Below are positions 9,610 to 20,852 of a stretch of DNA of 26,138 bases, piece after piece; the first letter of the stretch is position 1; the number at the start of each line of letters is the position of its first letter. Below the pieces are notes generated by a model, which did not search any database, was not told the origin of the DNA, and saw nothing but the letters and a program-made list of their open reading frames with translations. The stretch is from Lysobacter_F sp035645555 (lineage in GTDB: Bacteria; Pseudomonadota; Gammaproteobacteria; Xanthomonadales; Xanthomonadaceae): NCBI GenBank assembly GCA_035645555.1, contig DASQMI010000027.1, forward strand, positions 1 through 26,138, written 5' to 3'. The position numbers and the translations under genes were made by a program.

Positions 9610-9620
9610 GAATCCCGGCT

Positions 9621-11027
<1,407 letters not shown>

Positions 11028-11086
11028 CGTTGTTTCCTCGTAGCTCTAAACCGGTGGCGGCCGCCGCGGCGTCCGCCGTGATGGGG

Positions 11087-11947
11087 TTACACCGCGGCCG
11101 CGCCGCCGACGATTTCCGAGATTTCCTGGGTGATCGCCGCCTGCCGCGCCTTGTTGTACATGAGGCTCAGCGTGCCGATCAGCTTGGTGGCGTTGTCGCT
11201 CGCAGCCTTCATCGCGACCATGCGCGCGGCGTGCTCGGAAGCGACGTTCTCCAGCACCGCCTGGTACACCAGCGACTCGACGTAGCGGGTCAGCACGTGG
11301 TCCAGCACCGTCTGCGCGTCCGGCTCGTACAGGTAATCCCAGTCGTGCTTGGCGACCGGCGTATCCGACGCCGGCAGCGGCACCAGCTGGTCCATCGTCG
11401 GCCGCTGCGTCATCGTGTTGACGAAGTCGTTGTAGCAGACGTACACGCGGTCGATCTGGCCGGCGTTGTAAGCGTCCAGCACGACCTTCACCACGCCGAC
11501 CAGCTGCTCCAGGTGCGGCACGTCGCCCAGGTGGGTGACCGAGGCGAGCATGTTGACCTTGATGCGGCGGAAGAACACCGACGCCTTCTGGCCGATGGTG
11601 ACCACATCGATCTCGACCCCCTGCTCCTGCCACTTGCGGAATTCCACCAGCAGGCGGCGGAACAGGTTGTTGTTGAGGCCGCCGGCGAGGCCGCGGTCGG
11701 AGGAGATGATCACGTAGCCGACGCGCTTGACCTCGCGCTCGACCATGTACGGGTGGCGGTAATCGGCGTTGGCCTGCGCCAGGTGGCCGATCACCTGCTT
11801 CATCACCCGCGCGTACGGACGCGAGGCCTTCATGCGGTCCTGCGCCTTGCGGATCTTGGAGGCCGAGACCATCTCCAGCGCGCGGGTCACCTTGCGGGTG
11901 TTCTGCACGCTCTTGATCTTCGACTTGATTTCGCGTCCGCCTGCCAT
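11087..11947 (-). CDS. atpG: ATP synthase F1 subunit gamma
   Basis: 286 aa. The N-terminal helix (GREIKSKIKSVQNTRKVTRALEMVSASK) and the C-terminal helix (ASDNATKLIGTLSLMYNKARQAAITQEISEIVGGAAAV), seen here in separate pieces of the typical pattern, form the coiled-coil shaft that turns inside the alpha-beta hexamer. The middle part is the Rossmann-like domain, with SSDRGLAGGLNNNL near residues 78-91. The ATG lacks a strong ribosome site; upstream lie direct repeats of GCGAGCGAA within a 105-bp structured spacer after atpA, so gamma translation may depend on that leader. Confidence 0.97.
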   Translation of the reverse strand: MAGGREIKSKIKSVQNTRKVTRALEMVSASKIRKAQDRMKASRPYARVMKQVIGHLAQANADYRHPYMVEREVKRVGYVIISSDRGLAGGLNNNLFRRLLVEFRKWQEQGVEIDVVTIGQKASVFFRRIKVNMLASVTHLGDVPHLEQLVGVVKVVLDAYNAGQIDRVYVCYNDFVNTMTQRPTMDQLVPLPASDTPVAKHDWDYLYEPDAQTVLDHVLTRYVESLVYQAVLENVASEHAARMVAMKAASDNATKLIGTLSLMYNKARQAAITQEISEIVGGAAAV

Positions 11948-11989
11948 TGGTTCGCTCGCTTCGCTCGCTGGGATGGGGGAGTCGTGATT

Positions 11990-12047
11990 CGGGATCCGCT
12001 CAGCGGATTCGCGCCTGTCGGGCGCGAATCCCTAGCCCCGGATCCCG
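11990..12047. repeat. Nested inverted repeats in the atpA-atpG spacer
   Basis: Outer arms CGGGATCC (11990-11997) and GGATCCCG (12040-12047) enclose an 11-bp stem GGATTCGCGCC (12005-12015) and GGCGCGAATCC (12021-12031) around a 5-base loop. A further small dyad ATCCGCT/AGCGGAT overlaps the left side, giving an alternative fold. The layout and the GGATTCG/CGAATCC words resemble the atpD-atpC spacer. Confidence 0.8.
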
Positions 12048-12052
12048 TCGCT

Positions 12053-13600
<1,548 letters not shown>

Positions 13601-13649
13601 GGGATGTCCTTCTGCCCGGCCCGCGGGCCGGAGTGGCAATGGAATTCGG

Positions 13650-14177
13650 TCAGGCGGCCAGGCTGTCGCGCAGGCGCGCCAGCTTGCCCTTCAGCGAGCC
13701 GTCGATGACCACGTCGCCGGCATCGATCACCGCACCGCCGAGCAGCGACGGGTCGACCGCGGTTTCGAGCACGACCTCGCGGCCGAAGCGGCGGCGCAGG
13801 GCGGCGCGCAGCTGTTCGATCGCATCGCCGGTGAGCCCGGTGGCCGCGGTCACCCGCGCCTTGACGATGCGCTCGGCGTCGGCGCGCAGCTGCTCGTACA
13901 GCCCGGCGACCTCCGGCAGCAGCGCCAGGCGGCGGTTCTCGGCGAGCAGGCCGAAGAAGCGGCGCATGTCCTCGTCGGCGCCGTCGATGGCGACCAGGCT
14001 GACGGCGTCGTCGACCGACAGGTGCGGATGCTTCAGCAGCGCCTGCACCTGCGGATCGGCCGCGACGTGCGCGGCGAACGCGAGCGCGCGCGACCAGTCG
14101 GCGGCGCGGCCGTGCTCGCGGGCGAGCGCGAACGCGGCGCGGGCGTACGGACGGGCGAGGGTGACGGGCTGGCTCAT
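13650..14177 (-). CDS. atpH: ATP synthase F1 subunit delta (OSCP homologue)
   Basis: 175 aa, the usual size. The N-terminal six-helix bundle (about 1-105) starts MSQPVTLARPYARAAFALA, the standard delta opening, and the C-terminal part ends with VDPSLLGGAVIDAGDVVIDG followed by KGKLARLRDSL, the family's most conserved region. Delta clamps the top of F1 to the b-subunit stalk. It begins 7 bp after the atpF stop, so the two stalk genes are translated together. Confidence 0.97.
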   Translation of the reverse strand: MSQPVTLARPYARAAFALAREHGRAADWSRALAFAAHVAADPQVQALLKHPHLSVDDAVSLVAIDGADEDMRRFFGLLAENRRLALLPEVAGLYEQLRADAERIVKARVTAATGLTGDAIEQLRAALRRRFGREVVLETAVDPSLLGGAVIDAGDVVIDGSLKGKLARLRDSLAA

Positions 14178-14184
14178 GGCGGCC

Positions 14185-14655
14185 TCAGATCTGCGCGGCG
14201 AGTTCGTCGAGCAGCGCCTTGTGGGCGTTGGCGTCGATCTCGCGCTGGATCAGCTTCTCGGCGCCGGCCACGGCGAGCACGCCGACCTGACGGCGCAGGT
14301 CCTCGCGGGCACGGTTGGCGGCGGCGTCGATCTCGGCCAGTGCGATCGCCTTCTGCCGCTCGGCCTCGGTGATCGCTTCCTGCTTGGCCTGCTCGACGAT
14401 CTGGTTGGCGCGCTGATGCGCCTGCTCGATGATCTCGTTGGCCTTGCCGCGCGCCTCGCGCAGGACGGCGTCGACCTTCTCCTGCGCCTGGGCGAGATCC
14501 TTCTGGCTGCGATCGGCGGCGGCCAGGCCCTCGGCGATCTTCTGCTGGCGCTCCTCGATGGCGCGCAGCAGCGGCGGCCAGATCTTGGTCGCGATCAGCC
14601 AGATCAGACCGGCGAAAGCCAGCGCCTGGGCGAATAGGGTGAGGTTGATGTTCAT
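14185..14655 (-). CDS. atpF: ATP synthase Fo subunit b
   Basis: 156 aa, the same length as E. coli b. One N-terminal membrane helix (about residues 4-25, FAQALAFAGLIWLIATKIW) is followed by a long charged amphipathic helix with many Glu, Lys, Arg and Ala residues, which dimerises to form the peripheral stator stalk. The opening MNINLTL is characteristic. The C-terminal end contacts delta, whose gene lies 7 bp downstream. Confidence 0.97.
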   Translation of the reverse strand: MNINLTLFAQALAFAGLIWLIATKIWPPLLRAIEERQQKIAEGLAAADRSQKDLAQAQEKVDAVLREARGKANEIIEQAHQRANQIVEQAKQEAITEAERQKAIALAEIDAAANRAREDLRRQVGVLAVAGAEKLIQREIDANAHKALLDELAAQI

Positions 14656-14711
14656 CGGCTAACGCTCTGCCTGAGGGGACGGCCAGGCGCCTGCGCGCCT
14701 GCGGAGCGGGC

Positions 14712-14740
14712 GCGCTGCGGGCGGTCGAGGCCCGCAGCGC
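14712..14740 (-). repeat. Strong hairpin in the atpE-atpF spacer
   Basis: Arms GCGCTGCGGGC (14712-14722) and GCCCGCAGCGC (14730-14740) are exact inverses around a 7-base loop, 13 bp after the atpE stop. No U-tract follows, so it is not an intrinsic terminator. Its place just after the most abundantly needed subunit suggests a 3'-protecting mRNA structure. Confidence 0.75.
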
Positions 14741-14752
14741 TCGATGCCCGGC

Positions 14753-15070
14753 TTAGTGCGCGCCGGCGGTGGCGGCCGGCGCCGCGGCGGCGGCGGTCTG
14801 CACGCGGCCCGACAGCGGGTTGGCGAACGCCAGCAGCAGCGCGACCGCCACGGTGATGATGAACGCCGCGTCGATCAGGCCGGCGGTGATGAACATGCGG
14901 ACCTGCAGCACCGGAATCAGCTCCGGCTGACGCGCCGAGGACTCCAGGAACTTGCCGGCCATGATGGCCAGGCCGAGACCGGCGCCCAGCGCCGCCAGGC
15001 CGATCATGAGGCCGATCGCCAGGGCGGTGGAGGCTTCAACCTGGGCGAGTTGGGTCAGGACGTTTTCCAT
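14753..15070 (-). CDS. atpE: ATP synthase Fo subunit c
   Basis: 105 aa. Two membrane helices form a hairpin: the first has the glycine-rich face GLAALGAGLGLAIMAGK, the polar loop is SSARQPEL, and the second helix carries the proton-binding carboxylate Asp67 in GLIDAAF. An aspartate rather than glutamate is the form seen in E. coli-type c rings. The protein is longer than the 79-aa E. coli subunit: it has a short N-terminal extension and a tail of about 20 residues (SGRVQTAAAAAPAATAGAH), mostly Ala. The start ATG at 15070 has a GGAGA ribosome site. A ring of these subunits is the proton-driven rotor. Confidence 0.96.
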   Translation of the reverse strand: MENVLTQLAQVEASTALAIGLMIGLAALGAGLGLAIMAGKFLESSARQPELIPVLQVRMFITAGLIDAAFIITVAVALLLAFANPLSGRVQTAAAAAPAATAGAH

Positions 15071-15126
15071 CGTTTTCTCCGGTGCGGTAGTGCTAAAGGT
15101 GGAAGGGAAAGGCGAGCGGCGAGCCG

Positions 15127-15924
15127 TCAGTGCGCTTCTTCGGACAGGCTCAGGTAGACGATCGACAGCATCATGAAAATGAACGCCTGCAGCGGGATCA
15201 CCAGCAGGTGGAACACCATCCAGCCGAGGCCGAACAGGCCGCCGGCGAGCGCGCCGAGCAGGCCCGCGCCGCCCAGCACCCAGATCAGCAGGAACACGAT
15301 CTCGCCGCCGAACATGTTGCCGAACAGTCGCATCGCGAGCGAAACCGGCTTGCTCAGCCACTCGACGATGTTGAGCAGCAGGTTGAACGGCATCATCCAC
15401 TTGCCGAACGGCGCGGTCAGGAACTCGTGGGTGAAGCCGCCGAAGCCCTTCGAGCGGATCGAGAAGATCAGCATCAGGAAGAACACGCTGATCGACATGC
15501 CGAGCGTGGCGTTGACGTCGGCAGTCGGCACCGGCTTGAAGTACGACACGCCGGCGAGCTCGAGCGGCTTGGCGATGAAATCGGCCGGGATCATCTTGAC
15601 GAGGTTCATCAGGAGGATCCAGAAGAACAGGGTGATCGCGATCGGCGTCACCAGCTTGCTCGGACCGTGGTAGGTGTCGCGCGCCTGGCGGTCGACGAAC
15701 TCGAGGCAAATCTCGACGAACGCCTGCCACTTGCCGGGCACGCCCGAAGTCGGCTTGCGCGTGGCCAGCCAGAACAGCAGCACCATCAGCAGGCCAAGGC
15801 CCACCGACATGATCAGGGTGTCCAGATGCAGGGTCCAGAAACCGCCCTCGCCGACCTGCGCGGTCAGGTTGTGCAGGTGGTGCTGGATGTAGCCGGTGGG
15901 AGTGAGTTCCGCCTCGCTCGCCAT
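15127..15924 (-). CDS. atpB: ATP synthase Fo subunit a
   Basis: 265 aa with five to six membrane helices. The essential stator arginine is Arg199 in SLAMRLFGNMFGGE, which corresponds to E. coli Arg210 and faces the c-ring carboxylate. The N-terminus MASEAELTPTGYIQHHLHNL matches the family and sets the start at 15924; the frame runs on upstream only as an artefact. It forms the two proton half-channels. It lies 43 bp after atpI and 56 bp before atpE. Confidence 0.97.
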   Translation of the reverse strand: MASEAELTPTGYIQHHLHNLTAQVGEGGFWTLHLDTLIMSVGLGLLMVLLFWLATRKPTSGVPGKWQAFVEICLEFVDRQARDTYHGPSKLVTPIAITLFFWILLMNLVKMIPADFIAKPLELAGVSYFKPVPTADVNATLGMSISVFFLMLIFSIRSKGFGGFTHEFLTAPFGKWMMPFNLLLNIVEWLSKPVSLAMRLFGNMFGGEIVFLLIWVLGGAGLLGALAGGLFGLGWMVFHLLVIPLQAFIFMMLSIVYLSLSEEAH

Positions 15925-15967
15925 GTCCCCAATCCTGAAGGTATGAATTCGTTTGTCGTGGCGGCGC

Positions 15968-16342
15968 TCAGCGCGCGCGCCGGAGAGCGGCCAGCACCTG
16001 CGCGCCGAGCGCGACCACGATGCCGGCCAGCATCGGCACGGGCGGCAGGCGCCATACGCCGAAGCCCGCACCCAATGCCGCGAACACCAGAAGCCACTTG
16101 GCCATCAGGCCGACGAACCAGCGCACCAGCGCCGGGCCCGCCGCACCGACCCCGCCACCGAGCATCAGCCGTGCCGACAGCCAGGTGCCCAGCACGACCG
16201 CGATCCCGCCCACCGCGGCGGCCAGCGCCGATCGCGGCCCGGCCGCCAGGCCGTAGGCCAGCGCCGTCGCCGCGACCGCCCCGGCCTGCCAGGCGACCGC
16301 GCGCATCGCCACGCGGCGACCTGTCGACAAAGGATCGTGCAC
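15968..16342 (-). CDS. atpI: ATP synthase subunit I (AtpI-like)
   Basis: 124 aa if translation starts at the GTG at 16342, or 112 aa from the ATG at 16306. Four hydrophobic segments (about residues 16-34, 38-60, 75-95 and 100-118) and the position as first gene of the operon identify it as the subunit I assembly factor, which helps c-ring assembly and is not part of the final enzyme. GTG is preferred because the resulting opening (HDPLSTGRRVAMRAV) looks like a normal cytoplasmic N-terminus and leaves a leader of about 48 bases from the predicted promoter. Neither start has a strong ribosome site. Sequence conservation in this family is low, so the call leans on context. Confidence 0.85.
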   Translation of the reverse strand: MHDPLSTGRRVAMRAVAWQAGAVAATALAYGLAAGPRSALAAAVGGIAVVLGTWLSARLMLGGGVGAAGPALVRWFVGLMAKWLLVFAALGAGFGVWRLPPVPMLAGIVVALGAQVLAALRRAR

Positions 16343-16396
16343 GTGGGACTCGTCGGTCTGGAGGTGGGCGTGAAAAGCGCCCGGGGAAGCCGCAAA

Positions 16397-16425
16397 AGTA
16401 TAGCCGGCGCAGTGGGTTGCGGCAA
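16397..16425 (-). promoter_or_regulatory. Sigma-70 promoter of the atp operon
   Basis: On the minus strand, TTGCCG (16420-16425) and TATACT (16397-16402) are separated by exactly 17 bp. The -10 box matches five of six consensus bases and is one of the few AT-rich spots in the region. Transcription should start near 16390, giving a leader of about 48 bases to the atpI GTG. Confidence 0.75.
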
Positions 16426-16627
16426 CCGCCGGAAGGCGCGCAAGCGGGTCGGGGCGCGAGCGCCGGCGGCGATCGGCGTGGCAGCGAGAAACGAGGCGAC
16501 GCGCCGCCTGCGCGGCAGACTCACGCCCGGTTCGCGCCGGCCGGGGGAACCTTTGCCGGCGCCCCCGGTCACACCGGTGACGCCCCCGCCCGCCTCTCCT
16601 CGTCAATGGCAACGTCGCGGGGGACTC

Positions 16628-16655
16628 CGAAGCCCCGGTTCCGACCGGGGCTTCG
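16628..16655 (-). terminator. Terminator-like hairpin downstream of lpdA
   Basis: An 11-bp stem (arms CGAAGCCCCGG and CCGGGGCTTCG, 6-base loop) lies 38 bp after the lpdA stop. Neither strand has a proper T-run after it, so termination here would be weak or factor-dependent. The rest of the 351-bp spacer (16343-16693) holds the atp promoter and nothing else I can support. Confidence 0.4.
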
Positions 16656-16693
16656 CCTTTGCGGCGGCCGCGCCGGGCGCGGGCGCGGCGCGA

Positions 16694-18469
16694 CTACTTC
16701 TTCTTCGGCAGATAAAGATCGGTGATGGTGCCTTCGTAGGCCTCCGCGGCCATGCCCACCGACTCCGACAGCGTCGGATGCGGGTGGATGGTGTGGCCGA
16801 TGTCGGCGGCTTCCGCGCCCATCTCGATCGCCAGCGCGATCTCCGCGATCAGCTCGCCCGCATGCGGGCCGACGATGCCGCCGCCGATCACGCGGTGGGT
16901 CGCCTCGTCGAACACGAGCTTGGTGAAGCCCTCGGTGCGACCCAGCCCGATCGCGCGGCCGCTGGCCGCCCACGGGAACTTGCCGACGCCGACGTTCAGG
17001 CCCTTGGCCTTCGCTTCGGTCTCGGTGACGCCGACCCAGGCGATCTCCGGGTCGGTGTAGGCCACCGACGGGATCACGCGGGCGATCCACTCGCGCTTCT
17101 CGCCGGCGGCGACTTCGGCAGCGAGCTTGCCCTCGTGGGTGGCCTTGTGCGCCAGCATCGGATTGCCGACCAGGTCGCCGATCGCAAAGATGTGCGGCAC
17201 GTTGGTGCGCATCTGCCGATCGACCGGGATGAAGCCGCGCTCGGTGACGTTGACACCGGCGTTCTGCGCATCCAGCCTGCCGCCGTTCGGCGTGCGGCCC
17301 ACAGCGACCAGCACGCGGTCGAACAGCTTCGCGTCGGGAATGCTGGCGCCGTCGAACGTGCAAGCGATGCCGGCCTTCTGCGCCTTCGCCTCCACCACCT
17401 TGGTCTTCAGATGCACCGCCACGCCCTGCTTCTTCAGGCGATCGGCGAGCGGCTTGACCAGGTCGGCATCGGCGCCCGGCATCAGCTGCTCGGCCAGCTC
17501 GACCACGGTGACCTCGCTGCCGAGCGCGCGGTACACGGTCGCCATCTCCAGACCGATGATGCCGCCGCCGACGACCAGCAGCTTGTTCGGCACATCGGCG
17601 AGTTCGAGCGCGTCGGTGGAATCCATCACCCGCGGGTCGTCCCAGGGGAAGCCCGGCAGCTTCACCGGCTGCGAACCGGCGGCGATGATGCACTGCTCGA
17701 AGCGGATCAACTGCGTGCCGGACTCGCCCTGCACTTCCAGCTCGTGCGGCGAGACGAACCGGCCATTGCCTTGCACCACGCGCACCTTGCGCTGCTTGGC
17801 CATGCCGGCCAGGCCCTTGGTGAGCTGGCCGACCACCTTGTCCTTGTAGCGGCGCAGCGCATCGAGCGCGATCTTCGGCGTGCCGAAGTCGACGCCGTAC
17901 TCCTTCGCGTGCGCGGCTTCGTCGATCACCGCGGCCGCGTGCAGCAGCGCCTTCGACGGGATGCAGCCGACGTTGAGGCAGACGCCGCCGAGGCTCGGGT
18001 AGCGCTCGACCAGCACGGTGTCGAGGCCCAGATCGGCGGCGCGGAATGCGGCCGTGTAGCCGCCGGGCCCGGCGCCGAGCACCAGCATCCGGCATTCGAC
18101 GTCGGCCTTGCGGCCGCTCGCCGCCGCGGCCTGCGGCGCGGGCGCGGGGGGCGCGGCGGCAGGCTTCGCCGGCGGCGGCACGGGCGCGGCCGCGGCCTTC
18201 GGCGCAGCCTCCGCCGGCGCGCCAGCCTCGGCGGCCTCGACGATCGCGATCACCGTGCCTTCGGCCACGGTGTCGCCGACCTTCACCTTGAGTTCCCTTA
18301 CCACGCCGTCCACGGAGGACGGCACCTCCATCGTCGCCTTGTCGGATTCCAGCGTGACCAGCCCCTGGTCCTTGCGCACGGTGTCGCCGACCGCGACCAG
18401 CAGTTCGATCACCGGAACGGCGTCGTAGTCGCCGATGTCCGGAACCTTGACTTCGATGTGCTGTGCCAT
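16694..18469 (-). CDS. lpdA: Dihydrolipoyl dehydrogenase (E3) with N-terminal lipoyl domain
   Basis: 591 aa, longer than plain E3 (about 470) because of an N-terminal lipoyl domain (1 to about 80) with lipoylated Lys44 in ESDKATMEV. An Ala/Pro linker follows (about 81-120). The FAD motif GAGPGG is at 132-137, the redox disulfide C164/C169 in GGVCLNVGCIPSK, then an NAD-binding motif VVGGGIIGLE and the C-terminal catalytic His-Glu segment HPHPTLSE. The enzyme reoxidises dihydrolipoamide of 2-oxoacid dehydrogenase complexes, passing electrons to NAD. An AAGGA ribosome site precedes the ATG. It follows aceF after 61 bp and is presumably the pyruvate dehydrogenase E3. This fused form is known in Neisseria and Ralstonia-type bacteria. 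Confidence 0.96.
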   Translation of the reverse strand: MAQHIEVKVPDIGDYDAVPVIELLVAVGDTVRKDQGLVTLESDKATMEVPSSVDGVVRELKVKVGDTVAEGTVIAIVEAAEAGAPAEAAPKAAAAPVPPPAKPAAAPPAPAPQAAAASGRKADVECRMLVLGAGPGGYTAAFRAADLGLDTVLVERYPSLGGVCLNVGCIPSKALLHAAAVIDEAAHAKEYGVDFGTPKIALDALRRYKDKVVGQLTKGLAGMAKQRKVRVVQGNGRFVSPHELEVQGESGTQLIRFEQCIIAAGSQPVKLPGFPWDDPRVMDSTDALELADVPNKLLVVGGGIIGLEMATVYRALGSEVTVVELAEQLMPGADADLVKPLADRLKKQGVAVHLKTKVVEAKAQKAGIACTFDGASIPDAKLFDRVLVAVGRTPNGGRLDAQNAGVNVTERGFIPVDRQMRTNVPHIFAIGDLVGNPMLAHKATHEGKLAAEVAAGEKREWIARVIPSVAYTDPEIAWVGVTETEAKAKGLNVGVGKFPWAASGRAIGLGRTEGFTKLVFDEATHRVIGGGIVGPHAGELIAEIALAIEMGAEAADIGHTIHPHPTLSESVGMAAEAYEGTITDLYLPKKK

Positions 18470-18530
18470 CTCGCGTCCTTAAGTCGCTTTCGTCTCGTTG
18501 CCGCCCGGTGTCGCCCGGATCAGGACATCG

Positions 18531-19916
<1,386 letters not shown>

Positions 19917-19950
19917 CTGGGGCTCCGCAGTGCGATGCGCGAAAGCGGCT

Positions 19951-19979
19951 ATTGTCGCCGCTGCGCGGGGTCGCGCCAA
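19951..19979 (-). promoter_or_regulatory. Candidate sigma-70 promoter for aceF-lpdA
   Basis: On the minus strand, TTGGCG (19974-19979) and GACAAT (19951-19956) are 17 bp apart, each matching four of six consensus bases, with the start expected about 28 bases before the aceF ATG. Spacing and position are good, the boxes only fair. Confidence 0.45.
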
Positions 19980-20142
19980 CCGCGGCCCTGCGCTGCAATC
20001 GTATGCGCCGGCGCCGTCCACGCGCGCCTGCCCGCCGCAACACAGCGTCCACGCACGCATGTCGCTCCGTGGCGCCCCGCCTGAACGCCGCATTCAGCCG
20101 CCAAGCCCGTACTGCAAGCGCCGCCAGCGAAGTTCCCGCAAG

Positions 20143-20164
20143 CGCGCACCGCCGGCGGTGCGCG
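20143..20164. repeat. 22-bp perfect palindrome in the aceF upstream region
   Basis: Arms CGCGCACCGCC (20143-20153) and GGCGGTGCGCG (20154-20164) meet with no loop. A dyad this long without mismatch may be a protein-binding operator or part of an RNA structure. It lies about 165-190 bp upstream of the aceF promoter candidate and just upstream of the structured region that ends at 20291. Confidence 0.7.
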
Positions 20165-20187
20165 GTTCATGTACGCCCGGCTAGCGT

Positions 20188-20291
20188 CGGACCACTCGCG
20201 CGGCACGCCGCCCTTCGTGGCGGCACGACGCGAGCGGCACGACGATTGCGTTCTCTCTCCCCCACGGGCCCTTCGGGGCCCGCTTTTTTTT
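20188..20291 (+). ncRNA. Candidate small RNA ending at an orphan intrinsic terminator (5' end uncertain)
   Basis: No plus-strand gene lies upstream of the strong terminator at 20265-20291; the nearest annotated gene, aceF, runs the other way. The 100 bases before it fold well: CTCGCG (20195-20200) pairs with CGCGAG (20229-20234) and encloses GCCGCC (20207-20212) paired with GGCGGC (20219-20224). An unpaired stretch with a pyrimidine-rich GTTCTCTCTCCCCC (20249-20262) follows, which could pair with purine-rich ribosome sites. An 11-base direct repeat GCGGCACGACG occurs at 20220 and 20234. The only -10-like box, TAGCGT at 20182, has no good -35, so the 5' end is a guess. The rest of the 19917-20289 spacer shows only the aceF promoter and the 22-bp palindrome. 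Confidence 0.35.
20265..20291 (+). terminator. Strong intrinsic terminator with UUCG tetraloop, plus strand
   Basis: Stem CGGGCCC (20265-20271) and GGGCCCG (20276-20282) closes a TTCG tetraloop in the stable C(UUCG)G context and is followed by eight T (20284-20291). The A-run needed for use in the other direction is on the wrong side for the minus-strand gene. The T-run overlaps the stop codon of the convergent DUF1801 gene. Confidence 0.88.
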
Positions 20292-20727
20292 ACCGGCGCG
20301 CGACGCGGTGCAGCGCGACGAAGCGCTCCAGCGGGATCGCCGCCACCGCCTGCGCGACGGCTTCCGGCAGCAGCTCCTCCAGCCGCCTGAAGCGCAGGCA
20401 GCTCTTGCCGAAATCGGGCTTGCGGCCGGCGCGCGCATACGCCGCACGCAATGCCGCGTCCACCGTGGGATCCATGTAGGGACCCATCAGGTACAGCGAG
20501 CACGCCGCCTTCTGCGAGGCGAGCGCGACGTAGCACAGCGGCTTGCCGTTGTAGGTGTCCGGCTCGCGCGCGAGCGGCACTTCCCAGACGATCATCGCGC
20601 CGCTGACGCCCTCCATGTAGCCGGGCGGCAGATGCGCGTTCACCAGCGCGCGCGCCGCCGCCAGCATCTCGCTACGCGGCGCGGGCTGCGCGGCGATCAG
20701 ATCGTCGGCGGTGGCGGCTGCGGGCAT
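20290..20727 (-). CDS. DUF1801-family protein
   Basis: 145 aa from the ATG at 20727; the frame continues upstream but only this start puts the family core in a normal position. The pattern resembles the DUF1801 / YdhG-like fold: a helical start (DDLIAAQPAPRSEMLAAARALVNAHLPPG in pieces), EGVSGAMIVWEVP, KPLCYVALASQKAACSLYLMG, and a C-terminal CLRFRRLEELLPEAVAQ. Biochemical function is not established for most members; some are described as iron-chaperone-like. Ribosome site and promoter are not evident. Its TAA stop lies inside the T-run of the opposing terminator. It is divergent from the 65-aa gene. Confidence 0.75.
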   Translation of the reverse strand: MPAAATADDLIAAQPAPRSEMLAAARALVNAHLPPGYMEGVSGAMIVWEVPLAREPDTYNGKPLCYVALASQKAACSLYLMGPYMDPTVDAALRAAYARAGRKPDFGKSCLRFRRLEELLPEAVAQAVAAIPLERFVALHRVARR

Positions 20728-20811
20728 CGGCGTGACGGCGGGCAGAGCGCCCACGCTACACCGCGTGCCGGCGCTTGTCGCGCCGCATGCGTTCACGGGG
20801 CGTGGGCCCCG

Positions 20812-20831
20812 CGGACGCTAGCGTTCGTCCG
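20812..20831. promoter_or_regulatory. Nested dyad upstream of the 65-aa gene
   Basis: CGGACG (20812-20817) and CGTCCG (20826-20831) flank a perfect inner palindrome ACGCTAGCGT (20815-20824), 22 bp before the 65-aa gene's ATG. The TAGCGT inside could serve as a -10 box, but no -35 box is at the right distance. It may be an operator in the 125-bp divergent spacer (20728-20852) shared with the DUF1801 gene. Confidence 0.35.
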
Positions 20832-20852
20832 TTCCCCACTGCCGCCCGATCC

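Noticed and set aside
9595..9616. CGAATCCC repeats as a CRISPR-like or tandem array
   Set aside because: Only two to three units, no spacers of constant size and no cas genes; better explained as arms of the spacer hairpin.
16628..16655. Full-confidence intrinsic terminator after lpdA
   Set aside because: The hairpin is strong but neither strand has a T-run after it, so it is listed only as terminator-like.
20058..20184. A 41-codon plus-strand frame in the aceF upstream spacer
   Set aside because: No ribosome site, Arg/Pro-rich composition typical of shadows, and part of a longer meaningless frame.
20265..20291. Reading the hairpin as terminator of the minus-strand DUF1801 gene
   Set aside because: On that strand the hairpin is preceded, not followed, by the homopolymer run, so an intrinsic terminator works only in the plus direction.
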